64,000 nt of DNA, from NCBI RefSeq assembly GCF_000145215.1, contig NC_014392.1:1868001-1932000 (forward strand). The letters are read 5' to 3'. Positions 62,653 through 64,000 of this stretch are shown one piece after another (the stretch's first letter is position 1; every line of letters starts with the position of its first letter). The notes beneath the pieces were generated by a model, which saw nothing but the letters and a program-made list of their open reading frames with translations, ran no database searches and was not told the origin of the DNA. The translations under genes and the position numbers were made by a program. This DNA comes from Caldicellulosiruptor obsidiansis OB47. GTDB taxonomy: Bacteria; Bacillota; Thermoanaerobacteria; Caldicellulosiruptorales; Caldicellulosiruptoraceae.

Positions 62653-62901
62653 TCACCTTCTTTGTTGTATTCTTTCGAGTTTGCGTAATAAACTGTACTG
62701 GTAAAATAAATCTAATAAACTTACTAAATTTTTTAACAAATCAAATACAAGAGTCTCTAAAGAACCTACCAAATCATCTGAAACTTCAAGTCTTTGTCTA
62801 ATTAATTCAATATATTTCCTAAATTTTTGAATCTCTAATGAGCTTTGTAAATCTAACAAGTTGACAAGGTATTCCAATAATAATGTTTCCTTTTTGTACA
62901 T
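62653..62901 (-). CDS. Small coiled-coil protein upstream of the right Uma2 copy
   Basis: 82 residues, helical and leucine-rich (LLLEYLVNLLDLQSSLEIQ, LVFDLLKNLVSLLDLFYQY). Its position before Uma2 is that of the XRE repressor at the left end, and the joining DNA (AACAAAGAAGGTGA) is shared. It may be the remnant of a related regulator gene or a small gene of its own. The stretch 62902-63038 shows nothing else. Confidence 0.45.
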   Translation of the reverse strand: MYKKETLLLEYLVNLLDLQSSLEIQKFRKYIELIRQRLEVSDDLVGSLETLVFDLLKNLVSLLDLFYQYSLLRKLERIQQRR

Positions 62902-63038
62902 TATACTACTAAATAAATATAAGTGAAACTTTTTTGTCGATTTCTCAAATTTGAAGAGTTATGACAAAGTAAAGCTAATAACGAAACATTAATATCATTA
63001 AATTAAAATTTCAAATTCAAATATAGTACAACAATAAA

Positions 63039-63069
63039 GGGGCTCGTTATGAGACACATAACAAGCCCC
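63039..63069 (-). terminator. Terminator of the GH4 gene
   Basis: GGGGCT-C-GTTATG pairs with CATAAC-A-AGCCCC around a short loop. It lies 30 bp past the GH4 stop. Confidence 0.7.
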
Positions 63070-63099
63070 TGATGGTTATTTTTGAAATTGTTGTAATCC

Positions 63100-64000
63100 T
63101 TACAAGCCTAAATATGCCAAATACTTTTTAGTGTTATTTATCATCTCATCAAAAAGCTGCTCAGCTTTGTTCTGCGGTAGTCTTTCAACTGCAGGGTCAT
63201 TTAAGAATGCTCTTTTTGCAAGGTTCAAGTCCTTTTCTAAAGCAGCTTTAACTATAAGTTCTTGATTGCTGATATGCCTTGTCATTATGCTTGCCAAATC
63301 TGAAGGTAGCTTTCCTGCATAGACAGGTCTGACGTCATCATGGGTAAACACTGCATTTGTCTCAACTATAGCTCCTATTGGAAGATTTGGTATTTGACCC
63401 ATATTTGGTAAATTCACGTTTGTCACCAACGTATCCAAACCTAAAATAGCTTTCATCTGCATAACTCCCTCTTCTCCAGAAGGATTCAATGGAACTTCTT
63501 TTTGGTCAGATGCGTATTCTTTGCTAAGTTTAATCAATTCTTCTCTGTGTTTAATTCGCCATTCGACAGGTGTCAAGTTGAATTTCCATTTATAAACTGT
63601 CTCTTTGTCTCTAAGATAAATGTATGGGACAAATTCAGCCAAGTGTCTATCACCTGCTGCAGCAATAAGTCCAAAGCGTTTAAATAAGTCAAACTTCACT
63701 CTATTTGCAGAAGCAAAATAATCTTTTTCCCACAATCCTTTTGTTTTTTCAAAACCTTCTTCATAATATTTGTGCACAAATTCCTTGTAAAGAGGGAATA
63801 AATCATGAGTTTTATATGATGCTTTATCAAACCACGTAAAATGATTTATACCAAGAACATTTACCTTGATTTCTCTTCTTGAGATTTCTCTTTCTTCTCC
63901 TAAAAATTCTTTTACAACTTCGGTCAAAAGCTTCTGGGTACCAAAAACTTCATGACAGCAGCCAAAAGCTTTTATTTTAGGAAATACTTCATATAGGGCT
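63100..64000 (-). CDS. Glycoside hydrolase family 4 enzyme (5' end outside window)
   Basis: About 300 C-terminal residues; the frame stays open to the right edge, where it reads KIKAFGCCHEVFGTQKLL. The CH pair in GCCHEV and the NH pair in VLGINHFTWF are the GH4 metal and NAD-dependent redox site, and AAGDRHLAEFVPY is also typical. GH4 enzymes use NAD+ and Mn2+. Alpha-galacturonidase, alpha-glucuronidase or alpha-galactosidase activity is possible; I cannot choose. Probably cytoplasmic. Confidence 0.88.
   Translation of the reverse strand, partial: ALYEVFPKIKAFGCCHEVFGTQKLLTEVVKEFLGEEREISRREIKVNVLGINHFTWFDKASYKTHDLFPLYKEFVHKYYEEGFEKTKGLWEKDYFASANRVKFDLFKRFGLIAAAGDRHLAEFVPYIYLRDKETVYKWKFNLTPVEWRIKHREELIKLSKEYASDQKEVPLNPSGEEGVMQMKAILGLDTLVTNVNLPNMGQIPNLPIGAIVETNAVFTHDDVRPVYAGKLPSDLASIMTRHISNQELIVKAALEKDLNLAKRAFLNDPAVERLPQNKAEQLFDEMINNTKKYLAYLGL

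Noticed and set aside
1-64000. rRNA operon or chromosomal origin
   Set aside because: No rRNA sequence, DnaA box cluster or dnaA/dnaN genes were seen.

Overview
The window looks like a chromosomal segment of a thermophilic, low-GC, Gram-positive anaerobe, most likely Caldicellulosiruptor or a close relative. The AT-rich codon use, strong AGGAGG ribosome binding sites, frequent TTG and GTG starts, GH42 and GH4 glycosidases, SLH/FN3 surface proteins, tRNA genes with encoded CCA, and ger/spo/cot genes fit this. The genus call is inference; no search was run.

Layout. 1-4195: the end of a radical SAM gene, then a minus-strand carbohydrate operon (alpha/beta hydrolase, ASRT-family protein, GH42 beta-galactosidase). 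4347-5460: tRNA-Arg(TCG), a decayed IS21 istB and a clipped ArsR gene. 5500-12219: a metalloid/redox-stress island with an MFS exporter, arsR-arsC-acr3, an IS256-type element inserted in a terminator, an HdrA-like domain protein with a ferredoxin, a second ArsR, and a C_GCAxxG_C_C protein. Three promoters here carry the same ArsR-type palindrome in their spacer. 12337-18091: a beta-CASP nuclease, an EamA permease and a polar amino acid ABC transporter. 18194-26484: three exported SLH/FN3 proteins. 26570-34030: wecB, a radical SAM gene, hemZ, an MBL hydrolase, dtd, rel and apt. 34207-39195: spoIIR and a gerA-gerB-gerC operon. 39326-43339: ACT regulator-hom-thrB-lysC. 43392-47787: a TIM-barrel isomerase, two uncharacterised genes, tRNA-Met and tRNA-Asn, GNAT, coat-like proteins and an L,D-transpeptidase. 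47911-50993: a pantothenate operon behind a structured leader that resembles the pan RNA motif. 51103-53242: ferritin, a zinc ribbon protein and a broken IS.

53269-62647 is the most unusual part. tRNA-Leu(GAG) is followed by tRNA-Arg(ACG). From the anticodon loop of that tRNA a 607-bp direct repeat begins, and it recurs exactly 8461 bp downstream. Between the copies lies a compact element: a divergent XRE repressor and a small excisionase-like HTH protein behind facing promoters; a DnaB-N/RepA-like replication protein whose 3' end holds a 9-bp iteron-like array; a string of small genes; a protein resembling phage small terminases; and a sigma70-region-2 protein. After these come about 1.3 kb without convincing genes: repeated GCTAAAAAA motifs, a GC-rich hairpin block, and a stretch dense in hairpins with a duplicated structural unit. 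I read this as a phage-satellite-like (PICI-like) element with a candidate large structured RNA. I found no integrase and no capsid genes in it. An integrative plasmid or decayed prophage remains possible.

The window closes with a second, start-less Uma2 copy, a small coiled-coil ORF and the 3' part of a GH4 glycosidase gene.
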